A stretch of 64,000 nucleotides of DNA from Nymphaea colorata (lineage: Eukaryota; Streptophyta; Magnoliopsida; Nymphaeales; Nymphaeaceae), in NCBI RefSeq assembly GCF_008831285.2, contig NC_045147.1, positions 5,808,334-5,872,333 of the forward strand, read 5' to 3'. The notes beneath the pieces are model-generated. The model did no database searches. It saw nothing but the letters and a program-made list of their open reading frames with translations, and was not told the DNA's origin. The first letter of the stretch is position 1; each line of letters opens with the position of its first letter. A program made the translations under genes and the position numbers. Shown piece by piece: positions 34,893-46,758 of this stretch.

Positions 34893-37800
34893 CTCCTCTC
34901 TCTCTCTTTCTCTATGTATATACATGCTCAATGAGGTTACCCGTTTGCTCTGTCAATTTGTTTTGCTTTGATATTTTCAAAGATACCTGGAATTCATGGA
35001 GTAAGATTTTTGAATTTTCATAATTTTCAGCCAGGTTGTTCTCAGAACAAAATCATACAAGGAAGACTCAGCCTTGGCCGTAACTTGGTTTTCACAATGT
35101 GGTTGTGTACGGTTTGTCCAAAGAATTTACCAAACAATGGGAACCCTCATTCTTTGCAATTTTAAAGGGCTCTAGAATTCATTTTGGTAACAGACTGGAA
35201 TTCTAATAGTAGAAGTATCTTAAGGGTGCTAATCAGGTTTCCAGTACCTTGGCTCATATATTAACTAGAGCATCGTGTGTTTAAATTTCATATGTGCAGA
35301 TATCCAAAAAAAAAAAAAAATACATGTGATGCTTCAAACAGGTGTACCCATTCATCCCTAAGTTTGCCTGAACCAAAGAGTACTTGTGTAGTTGGCACTC
35401 ATTGTATTTCTCCTCTATCATCACTCTTTCTCCACATAGTCTTTAATTTTTTTTCAAATTACACTTTAGGGAATGAAGGTAGAAACAAAGACAGCTTTCA
35501 ACCTGCCACCCCTTTGTACATTGCTTTCATCTTCACTATCTCCTTCGGTTCCCTTCACCCATCACCACTTTCTCTTTCATCATTTGCCTCCAGCTTCCTT
35601 CCTTACCATCTGCTACAATTAGTTGTGTAATATCACTATAACAGCTAGCATATACACAAATATTCATATTTAATTGTGTATGAAAAAAAATTGTAAGGCC
35701 TTACAATCTAAGAACCATTTTATAAGAGAGTGGGTGATTTGCCCTTCGGAAACAGTCCTAAAATAGGTAAGTTGTCAGACGTTATTTCTTTTCTCTTTCC
35801 TTTTGTTTACAACTATTTTTAGCTTTTTGGCTTTGATTCATTCGTTGTAGATGAAGTTGCATAGAGATTTTGTTCTCTTGTTATGACATTTGATTGTTGG
35901 GGCCAAATATCATTTCCGTGGACATTTTAAGATGTTTCATGGTACCACTATTGCTTTTCTTTTTAAGTGAAGAGAACACATCTATCCTATTCAATTGATT
36001 TTGCTGTATTATTGCTTTTCACTTTTTTTTAGTTATAAAAAATAGGCTTTTAACATAGTTCGTATACATAGGATTTAGTTGCATGTTGTTAGAGGCTCAC
36101 TTGTCTATCTTTTCTTGAAGTTGTACTGGTGGGGAGCAAATAGAGAAGTAAGTTTTAGAAGAACATAATTTGATTTCTCTGCTAACGTACTTTACATTTG
36201 TTTTTCTTTTTATTTATGTTATTCTGGTGTACTGGAGCATTGCATGTTCATCTTGGTTGCAAGCATAATAGAGTAGCAATATCTTGTGTTTTGATATTCT
36301 TGCATGCGATTATAGTTTTCTGATTTTTCTGTGATTTTTACTGATCTGTAATTAGGAAAAATTGTTTTTGAGAACTTTTATTTTGTTCTAGTTTTGTATG
36401 GAAATTTTGCAAAATAAAAAATCCAAAATAAACATCAAAATTATTCAAATAATTCTAAATTTTGGTTTTCTGAAACCCTCTACTTCTGTAGAGCCAAAAA
36501 GCCCTCAATAGTTTTGGTACATAAATTAGATCTTTACAATATAATGTCTTTTTAGCCCAGATTTGTCCCATCAGAGCTGGAAAAGTCTGCCCTGTTTTAT
36601 ATTTGAACATTTTTTACTTTCGGTTTCTGCAATAATTCTGAATTTGGGTTTGAAGTTTCTCTAGTATCTCTAATGCCAGCCCACAAAATTTCAGGATTTT
36701 TGGAACTTTTAGTGGTTTTTGATAGATTTTCTAATTGTTCCTCATATGTTTCTTAGGAACCAGAATTTTCTGCTCTATTCTTCTATTTTTAATTCTGCAT
36801 AGAAAAAAGGCGTTCAATTTTACTTTTTCTGAGAGTTTTTTTTTTTCATCTTTTTAGTTTGTGATTTTGATTTTCCTTTAACTTTTAAGCCTCTGTATCT
36901 CTATCAAAATTAGTAAAATTCTGAACCGGTTGGTACTTGCAGATTCTAGATTCCACTTACTTAGAGAGATGTGAGCATTCTAGGACTTGTATGATGATTT
37001 TGCTTTGATTCATGCAATTTTTTTTGTGTTATTGCTAAGAAGGTTGCATCTTAGTAAGCTTAGTTTGTGCTATCTAGCTGGGAGTGTGGTTTATGGCTTG
37101 TTTTACCATTTGATTGTGTTTTGAGATAGGAAAACCACAATTTGAGTCATATACTTAGGATCTTTATAGGTATATGCACATGTAGAGAAATGTTGGGGAG
37201 CTTTTGTTCCATTTTATCCTGAAGATGAACTTTACATTTAGACTTTGATAGAGGCCAAACTCATAGTTTCCAGTATCATTTACTTGACTTTATAAATCCC
37301 ATCGTGTAGGATTGGTTTATCCTGGGCTCCATTTGGGAAAAGGAAAGAGCTTAACCTTAACTATTTGCGAAACTTCCCCTCAATGGAGGACCCAACATTA
37401 TTGGAACTGGTCACCTTTAAATGAACCTTTTGTTTAGAAGACTCTATTTGTATGGGAGAGTTGGTGAAGTTCACAGTTTTACCCAATCAAACAATCTTGT
37501 TTTGCAATCACCCCTTTTTTAAGGAGTAGTCCTTCCTCTTGGTGATATACCATTTGATGTCAAGAACGTTTTGTAAAGGAGAAAATTTTGAATTTTTGCC
37601 TAAAGATAATTTAAAAGTATCTTCTCACACAATAATGTCTTTGCTTTATCCTTAGTACCTATTTGAGTAAATGGAGAAAATTCAAGTTTTTGTTGCCATT
37701 CAATAAAAATGAAAAAATGTTGGATATGAGCAGAGAGGAAAAACCGTATGAAGCTGAGAAAGTCAAAACTAGGAAATGCTATTGACTTTGGTGATCAAAC

Positions 37801-39046
37801 ATCTACAAGGATTTAGCATGAAAATATCTTGAGAGAGAAGCTACAATGCTCTATAAGATCTTGGCAGATAGTAAAATGAGAGTTGAGAGATTGGCTCGGT
37901 GCTTGTATAGTCGTTCCTCTGGGTCAACGATCTGGAGTACCGGGTTGGCATATAGGTGATTTATGTCTATTCTATGAAGGTAATGACTACTGAACCTTCA
38001 GATCGTTAAACACTCGTAAGGTGAAACAAGTGGAATACGTGACAGAGTAACACAAGACCACCAAAGCAGTGGAGCTTAGAGTAGCCTTTGCGGTAGTGAG
38101 GTATTCTGTCAAAGATGAAGGTCAGCTTTAAAAAAAAATCAAAAGAAAAAAAAATCAAAAGGCAAAAAGCCGAATGTAGAAGAATGAAAATCAGAAAAAA
38201 CAAGAAACAAAAAAGGCAAAATGTGCCTACCAAGAACTAAAAGGCATGAAGGCTAAACTCGTGGAAATTGAATGTGACATTTTTTGTGGATGTACGATTT
38301 TGCAGTCAATAACTGCTCCTCTTTTTGATTACCTACCTTTGTGTTCATATTTTTAAAATTGAAAGGTATCCCTTCTAGAGATTTGACGGCATTGATGCGA
38401 AATAAATCTTGATGCTTATACGGTACTATGGTTAAATGTATCACATGTTATTTGCACAACATGAGCACTCAAAAGTATAAGTTAAATTGATTATTTTTTA
38501 ACTCTTTCAAAGTAAAAACTTGACATCTCTTGTTACGTTTTGAGGCTTCCTAGGCATGGGCGGAACTAACCAATCCCTTGGGTCATGATAGATGTTTGCC
38601 ATTTCATTACTAAACCACTCCATTCATGAAATAGATGAAGCTCCTTAAACCTAGTCCACTTATGCTAAGTGTGATGAATTGTCCATTTTTTTTCCCCTAT
38701 CTTAGAAGAGACAGATCATTTGGGAACTTGACCAATTATTGCATCTTAACCGAGTGACTTCACACTTTGAAATGTCTTCAGCCTATTTTTCAACAGCATA
38801 TTCGAAACTTAGGGTTGAGATTGTCATGGAAGACCCCTATCTCTTTTCGAAAGAACAAGTCAATTTTGAACTGTGAGATTTTTGTAAAGTTCTATTCGTC
38901 GAAGTTGCATAGGTTCTGTCCCTAATCTTTAGCTTGACCTTTTTGCAATAAGTGGTTTTGCAAAACATGTTCTTTAAACTTTTGCTTAAAATATATATTT
39001 TAAACGTGTCTTTTCACACAATAATATGTCTTTGCTTGATCCTTAG
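34893..39046. other. non-coding part of block 2 with about 2 kb of extra DNA
   Basis: 34893-34990 and 36980-38975 match block 1 (17411-17510 and 17540-19820). The roughly 2 kb between, 34990-36980, has no counterpart in block 1. It is an insertion here or a deletion there; no LTR ends, inverted repeats or coding motifs identify it. A short copy of block sequence (CACACAATAATGTCTTTGC, 37627) recurs at about 39015, just before the plus-strand LTR. Confidence 0.5.
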
Positions 39047-41730
39047 TGTAAGGTTTGGTAGTGGGCCGGGTCGAGCTAGATCAGGGTCTAAACCCGGACC
39101 CGAAGTCCATCGTGTGAAGAGGAGCCTGACACTGGCTCTCTCCCCCTTCATTCTCTTGCTGGTTCGTGTAATGCAAAGAACCAGGAATTGGAAGAAGGGC
39201 AGCTGTGATGGAGGTGCAGGGTGGCAGTAGCGCATAGGTGAGTCTGTCAGTATCTCTCTGTCTCTTCTCTTCCTCTTCCCCCTCTTGTTGTTCTCTGTTT
39301 GTCTCCCCCTTTGTCCTGAGTTTCTCTGTTCAATACCTCTCTCTCCCGTAATCTCTCACTCCCTCGTTAGTTTCTCTCACATTCTCTCTACTCATTCTCC
39401 TCTCTCTCGCACTCTCTCCCGCCTTCGCTTCTCTCTCGTCCCTCTGTTTGCACTCTCTCTCTACCACCAACCACTTTCACTCACAACCTCTTCTCACTCT
39501 CTCCATCTCTCACCCTCAGCCGATCACTCTCTCTGCATTATCCTTCTCACATGTCTCCTTTTCCCACCCCGATTGTTGTCTCTCCCTAACCTGTTTGTGT
39601 CAAAATCAGCCAAACTACCTTCCTTTCAACCAAATGCACTCTTCTCTCATTCGATTTTTCTTCCGTTCTTTCTTTTGCTTATTCTCACCCTCTTCAGTGC
39701 CGTTGTGTTGGATTGCAGCTGGAGGAGTTCGTCTTCTCCCTCCTACCAAAAATTAGGCCGTGTGGTTGGCGACGATAGTGAACAATCTTTGGCATTGGTG
39801 CTTAGTTGAGCGGTTGGTGTGGCTGCTGGGAGCACTACAGCAGTTAGGACTCTAAGAGTGGGGTATGTGAAGCCTAATCAAGCTTAAATTATCTAATGTT
39901 TTCTACTAGTGCATGTATAATTATTACTTGAAAATGCTAGATTCAAGATTGGATGATTTATAATGCACGTTCGAGACTTTACTATATTGGGGAAGGTCTA
40001 GGACTATTTTGGAGGGACAAGGATCTATGTATATAATTATCTTTTTAGCATGATGGTTGACTTTGAAGTGGTTTTGAAGCATGGTAGAGATTTGATGTTG
40101 TTGAGAAGGTTTAGAACTGTTTTAGCGAACTCATGATGTATGCAATTGTTGATATACGTATCACGTATTGGGAAAGAGTATGTATGTTGGGAAGATGCCT
40201 CAGCTAAGAAAGCAAGTGGGAAACGTACTGGTAATAGGTTGAATCAAAGCTTTGAATTTAATCGTTTGGTCACAACATCAAGGATATTGGAGGCCTTTAT
40301 GGGCCGATACTACCCATCGACACCCTCTTGAAACGATGACATATGCCTCAATGATCTTTTTTCTTAATTGTATAAATTGTAAAGTGAAACGAGTAGAAAA
40401 CTTATCGCTTGATTACGTTTGTAGGTACACTGGGCACGTCGAGCAGACCTTGAGCAACAAAATTCGAAGCTCGAGGCATTTTGGGTGTTTTGGTAACGCT
40501 TGACAGGTATGGCGACATTCCAAACAAATCCCTGCCTGGGGCAAAATTTAGAATAATTGAATGATTATGGGAATTGGTTGAATATTTTTAAATTACTATG
40601 TAATGTCATATGCATGCTGTCACTTATAACTGCTTAGGACAGCTTAAGCGGGGTATTGAGTCGAGTATCTCATCGACTCCAATTTTGCATTAGAAAGCAT
40701 CCTATAATGATAATTGCATAGGACAGCTAGGAGCGAGCCAATCACAGATCGAGACAACTCTCCATGGCTTGGCTATGTTTTGTAAAATGTGATTGATATA
40801 TTTGGTTGATGTGAATATTGCAACATTTTTGTGTGCATTACTGTGGGCATAATGCAATTGAATAAATTTGAAGTGTAGATGTACTCGTAAAGTTATGACA
40901 GCTAGTTAAGAGTATTAACTGTGTGTGTAGCCTTCGTAGGGAGGTGTCTTGAGGTATGGGTGCACTCATGAGGTGAACGAACCTCGCATGCTAGGTGGTT
41001 ATTTTGTGAATGTATTTTCTTAATGATAAATTAATAAAGAGTAATGGATGAGAGGCCAGTGGGTTATGGCAATATGTTTGGGAGATGTCTCACCCTCACC
41101 ACTAGTCTCGCCTGCTCCGAGCACAAGCAGTGCAAGGCCCCAGGATATCGTTGTGTGATGTGATTACTGAGTGTGTTAATTGTGGCCATTGAGTGGTTCC
41201 TATATGTTATGGTTTATGTAAGAGGCTACCATGACAAGTCATATAACTGCATGCTCCTATCATGACGTGATAATGTTTTGTTTTCGTATTTATTATATCT
41301 CATACTTGAGTCCTTAACTTAGAAGGTTAGGGATTTATCTGGTTTGTTGCTATACTGCGAAAGCTAAACCTTCTGTTGTTTTCTTTTTTCAGGTTTTGGC
41401 GGACCCGAGGCAGTAGGTTGATCAGATGGCTCTTCACATCCTATTGGGGAGAATTTGGGTCTATTGTAGTGCCGAGGCGTTATGCTTTTTGGCATCATTG
41501 ATGTCTTGTTGTTGTTAGGCACATTAATGTTGTAGTTTTGGACATTTTTGTCACATGTATTATTCGAAAATATGAAGTGAATTTTGTATGAACTGAATTC
41601 ACTATGTAATGAAAAGTTCATCTCATTGTTTTTTAATGTGCATAGCTCCTTTTTAATCGTGGTGTTGTCACACCTCAATGTTTTATGTTAGAAAAAAATT
41701 ATTTGAGGGTAAAAGGATTGGAGTGTGACA
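39047..41730 (+). mobile_element. long LTR, copy 4, 5' LTR of a truncated element
   Basis: Begins TGTAAGGTTTGGTAGTGGGC and ends GAGTGTGACA, the same family as the three minus-strand copies but in plus orientation and 2.7 kb long. A CT-rich region (39240-39560) corresponds to the GA-rich region of the others. It is followed after 4 bp by a primer binding site and then a gag piece, so it is the 5' LTR of an element. No 3' LTR follows before the HMA gene, so the rest is lost. Confidence 0.85.
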
Positions 41731-41734
41731 GCTT

Positions 41735-41746
41735 TGGTATCAGAGC
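41735..41746 (+). other. primer binding site, tRNA-Met type
   Basis: TGGTATCAGAGC, the complement of the 3' end of plant initiator tRNA-Met, lies 4 bp after the LTR end (GAGTGTGACA GCTT). This is the usual start site for minus-strand synthesis in plant LTR retrotransposons, and it identifies the long-LTR family as a retrotransposon. Confidence 0.92.
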
Positions 41747-41972
41747 TATGAAAAAACCCCACTATGGATGTGAACTAAAGTCTATCTGTGAAGCCATGTT
41801 GCCCAGGTACGCGATACTTGATTGAGCTCTTATTGTAGTTTTGATTTTCTCTGTAATAAACACGTATATGATAGATTGATGTTTTGAGATATTGTGGTGA
41901 TGCACCTTTGTGATGTGACTTGAAAGACTTGTCATATAGAGGAGTCATGCATCTTTTACATGAGACATCACT

Positions 41973-42107
41973 GCACCACCTAAGGAGAAGGCGACTTTGG
42001 TGTCGTTTAAGCAGTTTACATCGATGCAGCTGTCTGTCTTTACGGGAGATAGCAACCCGGATTACTTGTTGAAAGGTGATGCCAATATTGTATACATATA
42101 TGAGTAA
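41973..42107 (+). pseudogene. gag remnant of the long-LTR element
   Basis: A 44-codon frame reads APPKEKATLVSFKQFTSMQL, then SVFTGDSNPDYLL, ending in a TAA. The F-x-x-F-x-x-M and P-x-F-x-G-x-x-x-P pattern fits the start of the retrotransposon Gag domain of Ty3/gypsy elements (their KPPxFxGxxDP segment). After the stop the resemblance is lost. No protease, reverse transcriptase or integrase follows. Calling the long-LTR family Ty3/gypsy rests on this short piece and the primer site. Confidence 0.5.
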
Positions 42108-43856
42108 TTAGTAACGTAGACTGAGAAGATTCAGTAACTTAAAATATGTGGTACTAAAGATTATTCTCTAACGCATAATTGTTTCGTTATAAAAAGCTTC
42201 AGTAGTGAGGCTTTCAGTAATAATGTTGGCAACACAGAGATTGGGGCTATTCTATGAATACGTTAACTGGAGGTTATAGTGATTTTAGCAGTCAAGGTGA
42301 TTCAGTGTATCTGGGAAAGAAATTAGATTGTTTCGAAAATGATTCTTGTGTATCTTATATATGAACATTGGTTTCTTCGTGGGGATTGGTCAGCTAGCTT
42401 TCGGAAAGTTCGGCTTCTTTTGTCCATGGCTGGATTGGTTTGGTAAGAATAATCTACACTTAAGCGTGAACTGTTTCAGTTGTATAGCATAACCTAAGTA
42501 TATTTGCCTAGTGGCTTCATGTAGGCTGACCTTTTCTAATTGTTACTGTTAGGTGGCATGTGTTTCTCCCCACTACTTTGTAAACCTGCAAAATGTGTTT
42601 CTCCCCACTACTTTGTAAACCTGCAAAAATAATATCCACGAAGCCTTTGATGAGGAAGCTTGTTCCATGCGTTTTTCTTCGATTTAGATGGAACATCTAT
42701 AAACACAGGCAGTTGATAATTATACTAGGAGCTTTTATTTTGGCAGAATAGGACATTTAACAGAAACATTTAACATCCAACGAGTGTCATGTCAAGAAGA
42801 GGAAATTACCATTCACACTGTATTAATTCTTCAGTATGTTATAGGTGAACTTTTTAATCCTATGATGAGAATGTGTTCCATTTTAGCTTACCTACATAAA
42901 CATGGTGCTGAAGAAAATCTATTTCGACGTTCCACAAGCACGATGATTGCCTATGTTGATTTTTCAGTTCTTTCAAAAGGTGTTTTCTGCATTGGGTTGG
43001 TATTTCATAATCTCTTCGTTGATCAAGTCATTATTTTATGATTTGTTAAAACAATTAGTTTCGAAAAAAATTAGCTGGAAAAATGGAAGCGGTATAGTTG
43101 AAAACATTTGTGGGAAATGATTCATACGTGGAAAATTTATCCCAACCAACACTTGAACCCGGGCTAAAATATCTCTCAAGATAAGAACAACATGAAAGTA
43201 AAATAGGGGGAGAATTTTCTCCTTATTCCTCAAAAGATTCCTCCTCCTATCTACGAATGCATTGAACAACGTATCATATTGGTAACTGACTAATTGTTGG
43301 AGGGTTTATTGGGTGGGCCGTCATAGAGCAAGCCACCGCATGTGGACAGAGCGCTAATACCACCTGCTCTATAATTGCCAACAGAAGCCAGAAACAAAAT
43401 ATCCGGAAAAGACAAATTCTTTTCCGAATTCAGGAAATTACAACTAACAGAACAAACGTTTGGGTACTCCCTCCCTTGTCTTTGACCAAGAAGCTGTCAT
43501 CCTGGCCATACTAATTTTGCTTCCTTTTTTTCCTCTCTATAACAGAAAGTGGTTTTTTCGCAGGACAACAGCAATTTCCCTTGTTGGGTTCTCCCATTTC
43601 TGTCAAATACCACAACCAAACTACTAATGCATTTCCGTTGGATGATTATTAGAAAGAGGACACTCCTAGGAGAACACATCATCTGCAATACAGTTGCTTT
43701 ACAGTACACACACTTACACCGACACAGAAAACTTCAGATCAGAGGGAAATGAAATGAAACAGCATGAGAAAGGAAGAGGACCAGGACCAAGCCACGTACA
43801 ATGTACCGCCCTGCAGGTTCAATTCGAAACCCCATCTCTGCTGTGCTGTCTGTCTC
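42108..43856. other. intergenic, downstream of the HMA gene
   Basis: No gene recognised. It holds an exact 35-bp tandem duplication at 42558-42627. The part next to 43857 is the presumed 3' UTR and terminator region of the minus-strand HMA gene. Confidence 0.4.
42558..42627. repeat. exact 35-bp tandem duplication
   Basis: The unit beginning ATGTGTTTCTCCCCACTAC occurs twice without a mismatch, at 42558-42592 and 42593-42627. Perfect identity points to a recent event. Confidence 0.95.
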
Positions 43857-44777
43857 TCAGGCCTGATTGGCCCAGAACTCTGCCTTCTTCACCCTTGAGA
43901 CGCTTTCTAGGACTCCGATGGGCGAGACGTGTCCCCTGACAGTTACCTTCTTGGTTTCCAGGTCTATGCTAAAAGATGTGACTCCTTCAACAGCAGAAAA
44001 AGATAAAGAAAACTTTTTAGATCAATCATCAGCTTAGCCGTTGGGGAGTAAGGATAGCCGATTTACCATGTATTTGTATGTATCATCCAAACAGAAAGAA
44101 GAGTTTCTCTCAGATCTGTCATCCAAGGGGGGTCAGAATCATTAGAATCACTATTCCATGCTATCATGGGTGCAGCAAGGCTCTAAATTTTTTTTCCTAC
44201 CAAAATCAGCAAGGCATCCATTTGGTGCCTGCAAGTGAATGAGGTGGGGGTGCACATGGATCTGATTGTGGGTAGAAGGATTTGCAGCTTTTTGTCGCAT
44301 TAAAACCCCTAGGAATCCGGACTGTAATAGCTAATCTGAAATGTTTCGATCCATTTGCAAAAACTCGATCTCCGATTAAAACTGATCATATGGTCAGCGT
44401 CACCGATTAAGGTGATCGGATGCTACAAATTCCAAACTCGATCTCCGTGGTTGAGGGTATTTGAGCGGCAAATAAGGAGGCCTGGATTTCAGGATCATCC
44501 AATAAGTGAAACTTGGTGGGCAAGTTGGGTTTTCTGTAGTTATCGTGAATAAATGCGTCCATTTGGTTGTCATAGTGAGTCGTGACCACCAATATGCTAG
44601 AAAACGTGGTCCTACCTGACACAATTTATACCCTCTGCAGAGGCAGTGAACGGCATTCATCACACCGTTTCTTGGTTATTCTTAAAGGGTCTAACTCCAC
44701 CTTGTTCGGGGTTAACTCCCACGCCAGGAATCTATTGTTCACTCTGCACCAGACCATAACCAATAACAAAACCAAAT

Positions 44778-44849
<72 letters not shown>

Positions 44850-45350
44850 CTATCGCTAGAACAGAAAGCAGAATAACACCAAACATCTTTCACCTTCCAT
44901 CTTTGTTAGATGTTTCTTCACTTTTCCAGCACACCCTTGGCAGTGCAACGAGACTCTCATGTCGACAACCTGAATCAGAAGGCCAAAATCAGCGGAAGGA
45001 TAAGCATGCAGTCACTCTGGAATCGAGACTCACAAAAGAACAGAGAGTATATCTTTCAGGCTCACCTGAAACACGTCGCCCACAGTGGGCCGGACAATTT
45101 CCTGCCTTCTTCTCATTTGCTGCTGTCCAATCCTTTCGGTCCTTTGCCGCCTGAGCTTTGGTGGCTTGTTAGCTGATGAGGGGGTGTCCAAAAGTTTTGG
45201 CTCGACCAGCCTCGAGTACTTGATGTCCAGGAGCTTGGAGCGATCGATTAACCGGCCTGGTTTCGCGACTGACTGGCGATCCGTAGCCATGCAAATTGCG
45301 GTGGCTGCCACCGAATGGCAGAAGATATCTGCCATCCTGCTTGTCTTCAT
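43857..45350 (-). CDS. heavy-metal-associated (HMA) domain protein, NaKR-like
   Basis: Three exons: 45350-45066, 44969-44894 and 43984-43857, giving 162 residues. Introns are 96 bp (GTGAGC...TTCAG) and 909 bp (GTGAAA...GAAG), both GT-AG and in phase with the protein. The start MKTSRMADIFCHSVAATAIC fits the DIFC-x-S-x-A-x-TAIC start of plant SODIUM POTASSIUM ROOT DEFECTIVE-like proteins; an ATG six codons upstream (45368) is less likely. Residues 40-93 are basic and low in complexity. The HMA ferredoxin-like domain covers about 96-158: VVDMRVSLHCQGCAGKVKKH, with the metal-binding Cys105-x-x-Cys108, then the SFSIDLETKKVTV strand and GVLESVSRVKKAEFW. It ends ANQA with no CaaX prenylation motif. 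It is shorter than NaKR1. The likely role is metal or cation handling, or a protein adaptor in the cytosol; this is inferred from the family. Intron 2 contains a GA microsatellite. It is the only intact-looking gene in the window. Confidence 0.9.
44789..44845. repeat. (GA)n microsatellite in intron 2 of the HMA gene
   Basis: About 57 bp of GA preceded by a short AC run. It lies about 50 bp past the intron's 5' splice site in minus sense, where length changes would not affect coding. Confidence 0.95.
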
Positions 45351-45487
45351 ACTCTTCACAGAAAACAAGTGATTGAAGAAGCAGAAGGACGAACGAAGTA
45401 TTTAACACAAGAACCACGTAACTAAATGACAGGTCATTTATTATGAGCGGCTCTGCCTGTCAGGAGGGATCTGACCTTTCTCTCTCT

Positions 45488-45519
<32 letters not shown>

Positions 45520-45521
45520 CC
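45351..45521 (-). promoter_or_regulatory. putative promoter and 5' UTR of the HMA gene
   Basis: Upstream of the chosen ATG, minus strand: a TATA-like TTAAATAC at 45405-45398, an ACGT-core element TACGTGG at 45420-45414, and a GA-rich tract at 45521-45478 (CT on plus), which resembles GAGA-type promoter repeats of plants. The TATA-like box is about 50 bp from the ATG, so the 5' UTR would be short. These are pattern matches only. Confidence 0.4.
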
Positions 45522-45857
45522 CGTTCTGGAATGTGTTGTGCCGTGGTGGAACAAGCAAGACAAGCCGCAATGTATTGTTGAGATTTAATTAAACAACATA
45601 GTGTTCTTCTTCTAAAACTAAAGACTAGAATATAAACAAGTTGCTCCTCCGGTGTCTTGGACAGAAACAGTATCATCTGGACTTCTTTCTTTTGTATTCC
45701 CTTTCCAGGTTGAAGGTGCAGACTTAGGATCTTATCAGCTGGTGGATTAATTGTTTATACGTGTTATGGTGTTAGGTCAAGATCTGATGTTTGACATCCT
45801 TTTAAAGAAGCGTTAGATTGGACTAAGACCCACATGCAAGTCAGCATTGATGCGTTG

Positions 45858-45863
<6 letters not shown>

Positions 45864-45915
<52 letters not shown>
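45864..45915. repeat. (AT)n microsatellite
   Basis: About 52 bp of uninterrupted AT. Confidence 0.95.
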
Positions 45916-45918
<3 letters not shown>

Positions 45919-46336
45919 AGTTGGAGTTCCTTTGTTCAGATTCCATCTAGATGAGTAGGTGATTGCTTTTGCATCCACAAAAAAGTAGATGCATGCATTC
46001 TAATATTCAGTTATTCATACAACTTAAATGAAATGGATTAAATGCAAAATTTAACCTTTCTCGGTCTGACGTTCATTATTTTCATTCTTTCAAATCGTAT
46101 GCATGATAAGCAGCTAAGCGTCAAAGATAAGTGATCTAATATACGTTCCAATAAGGTCCTAAAGACATGCCAAATGTCGTTCTTTCTCCAATATTGCATC
46201 ATCCTCACCAAGGTTTTAAAGAATAACAAAGCTAGTTTTACAGCTCGTGAAATCTAATTCAGAAGTCGGATTTTCTTTTCATATTTTCAATGCGTTTCTC
46301 GTTCATTCAAATAGTTTGATTTATGGAAAACCTTAA

Positions 46337-46364
46337 ATTACTGAAAATGAAGTTACTGATCTTT

Positions 46365-46448
<84 letters not shown>

Positions 46449-46472
46449 CTAAAAATTAAGTTACTGATCTAA
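46337..46472. repeat. (GA)n(AT)n tract flanked by 27-bp direct repeats
   Basis: A GA run (46366-46407) continues into an AT run (46407-46446). On either side lie similar 27-bp sequences, TTACTGAAAATGAAGTTACT at 46337 and TTACTAAAAATTAAGTTACT at 46446, each followed by GATCT. The microsatellite lies between copies of a short duplication. Confidence 0.85.
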
Positions 46473-46477
46473 GTGCA

Positions 46478-46654
46478 GGGGCGGAACCAAAAAGTTCTGG
46501 ACAAGAGGCACCAAATATAAAATTTTAAATTTCAAGGGGCACCAACATGTAAGTAAAAAAAAAATTACTCAAAAAATTTCAATACAAAATTTTAAAAAAA
46601 TTTGGGTTTGTGTAGGCACTTTTTCACACGTAGCCCACACCTCCCTCCGCCCTT
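46478..46654. mobile_element. possible MITE, ~177 bp
   Basis: It starts GGGGCGGAACC and ends CCTCCGCCCTT, giving short imperfect inverted ends (GGGCGGA). The interior is AT-rich and contains GGGGCACC, a pattern often seen in small plant DNA transposons. No target duplication is clear. Confidence 0.3.
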
Positions 46655-46688
46655 GTCTAAGAGAGAAAGAGAGAGTATACATACATAA

Positions 46689-46689
<1 letters not shown>

Positions 46690-46725
<36 letters not shown>

Positions 46726-46726
46726 A

Positions 46727-46753
<27 letters not shown>
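46690..46753. repeat. compound microsatellite (AC)n(AT)n(AG)n
   Basis: Three short dinucleotide runs in series directly after the possible MITE. Confidence 0.93.

Positions 46754-46758
<5 letters not shown>

Larger units (their letters stand above)
25914..38975 (+). repeat. segmental duplication block 2
   Basis: Diverged counterpart of 6450-19820 in the same orientation. It differs from block 1 by a deletion of about 205 bp at 27330, a tandem 345-bp duplication at 30222-30895, truncation of the LTR at 32707, a TIR element at 32814-33914, an intron-removing deletion in the oxidase fragment, and about 2 kb of extra DNA at 34990-36980. Both blocks carry the LTR at the same ACCATATT site, so the duplication is younger than that insertion. 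Confidence 0.75.

Noticed and set aside
39285-39809. 174-codon Ser/Leu/Pro-rich frame that could look like a secreted or membrane protein
   Set aside because: It is the CT-rich section of the plus-strand long LTR.
44626-44886. Frames made of Ser/Leu or Arg/Glu runs, here and at 22155-22418, 34066-34534 and 45434-45676
   Set aside because: They are translations of CT/GA microsatellites with no non-repetitive conserved sequence.
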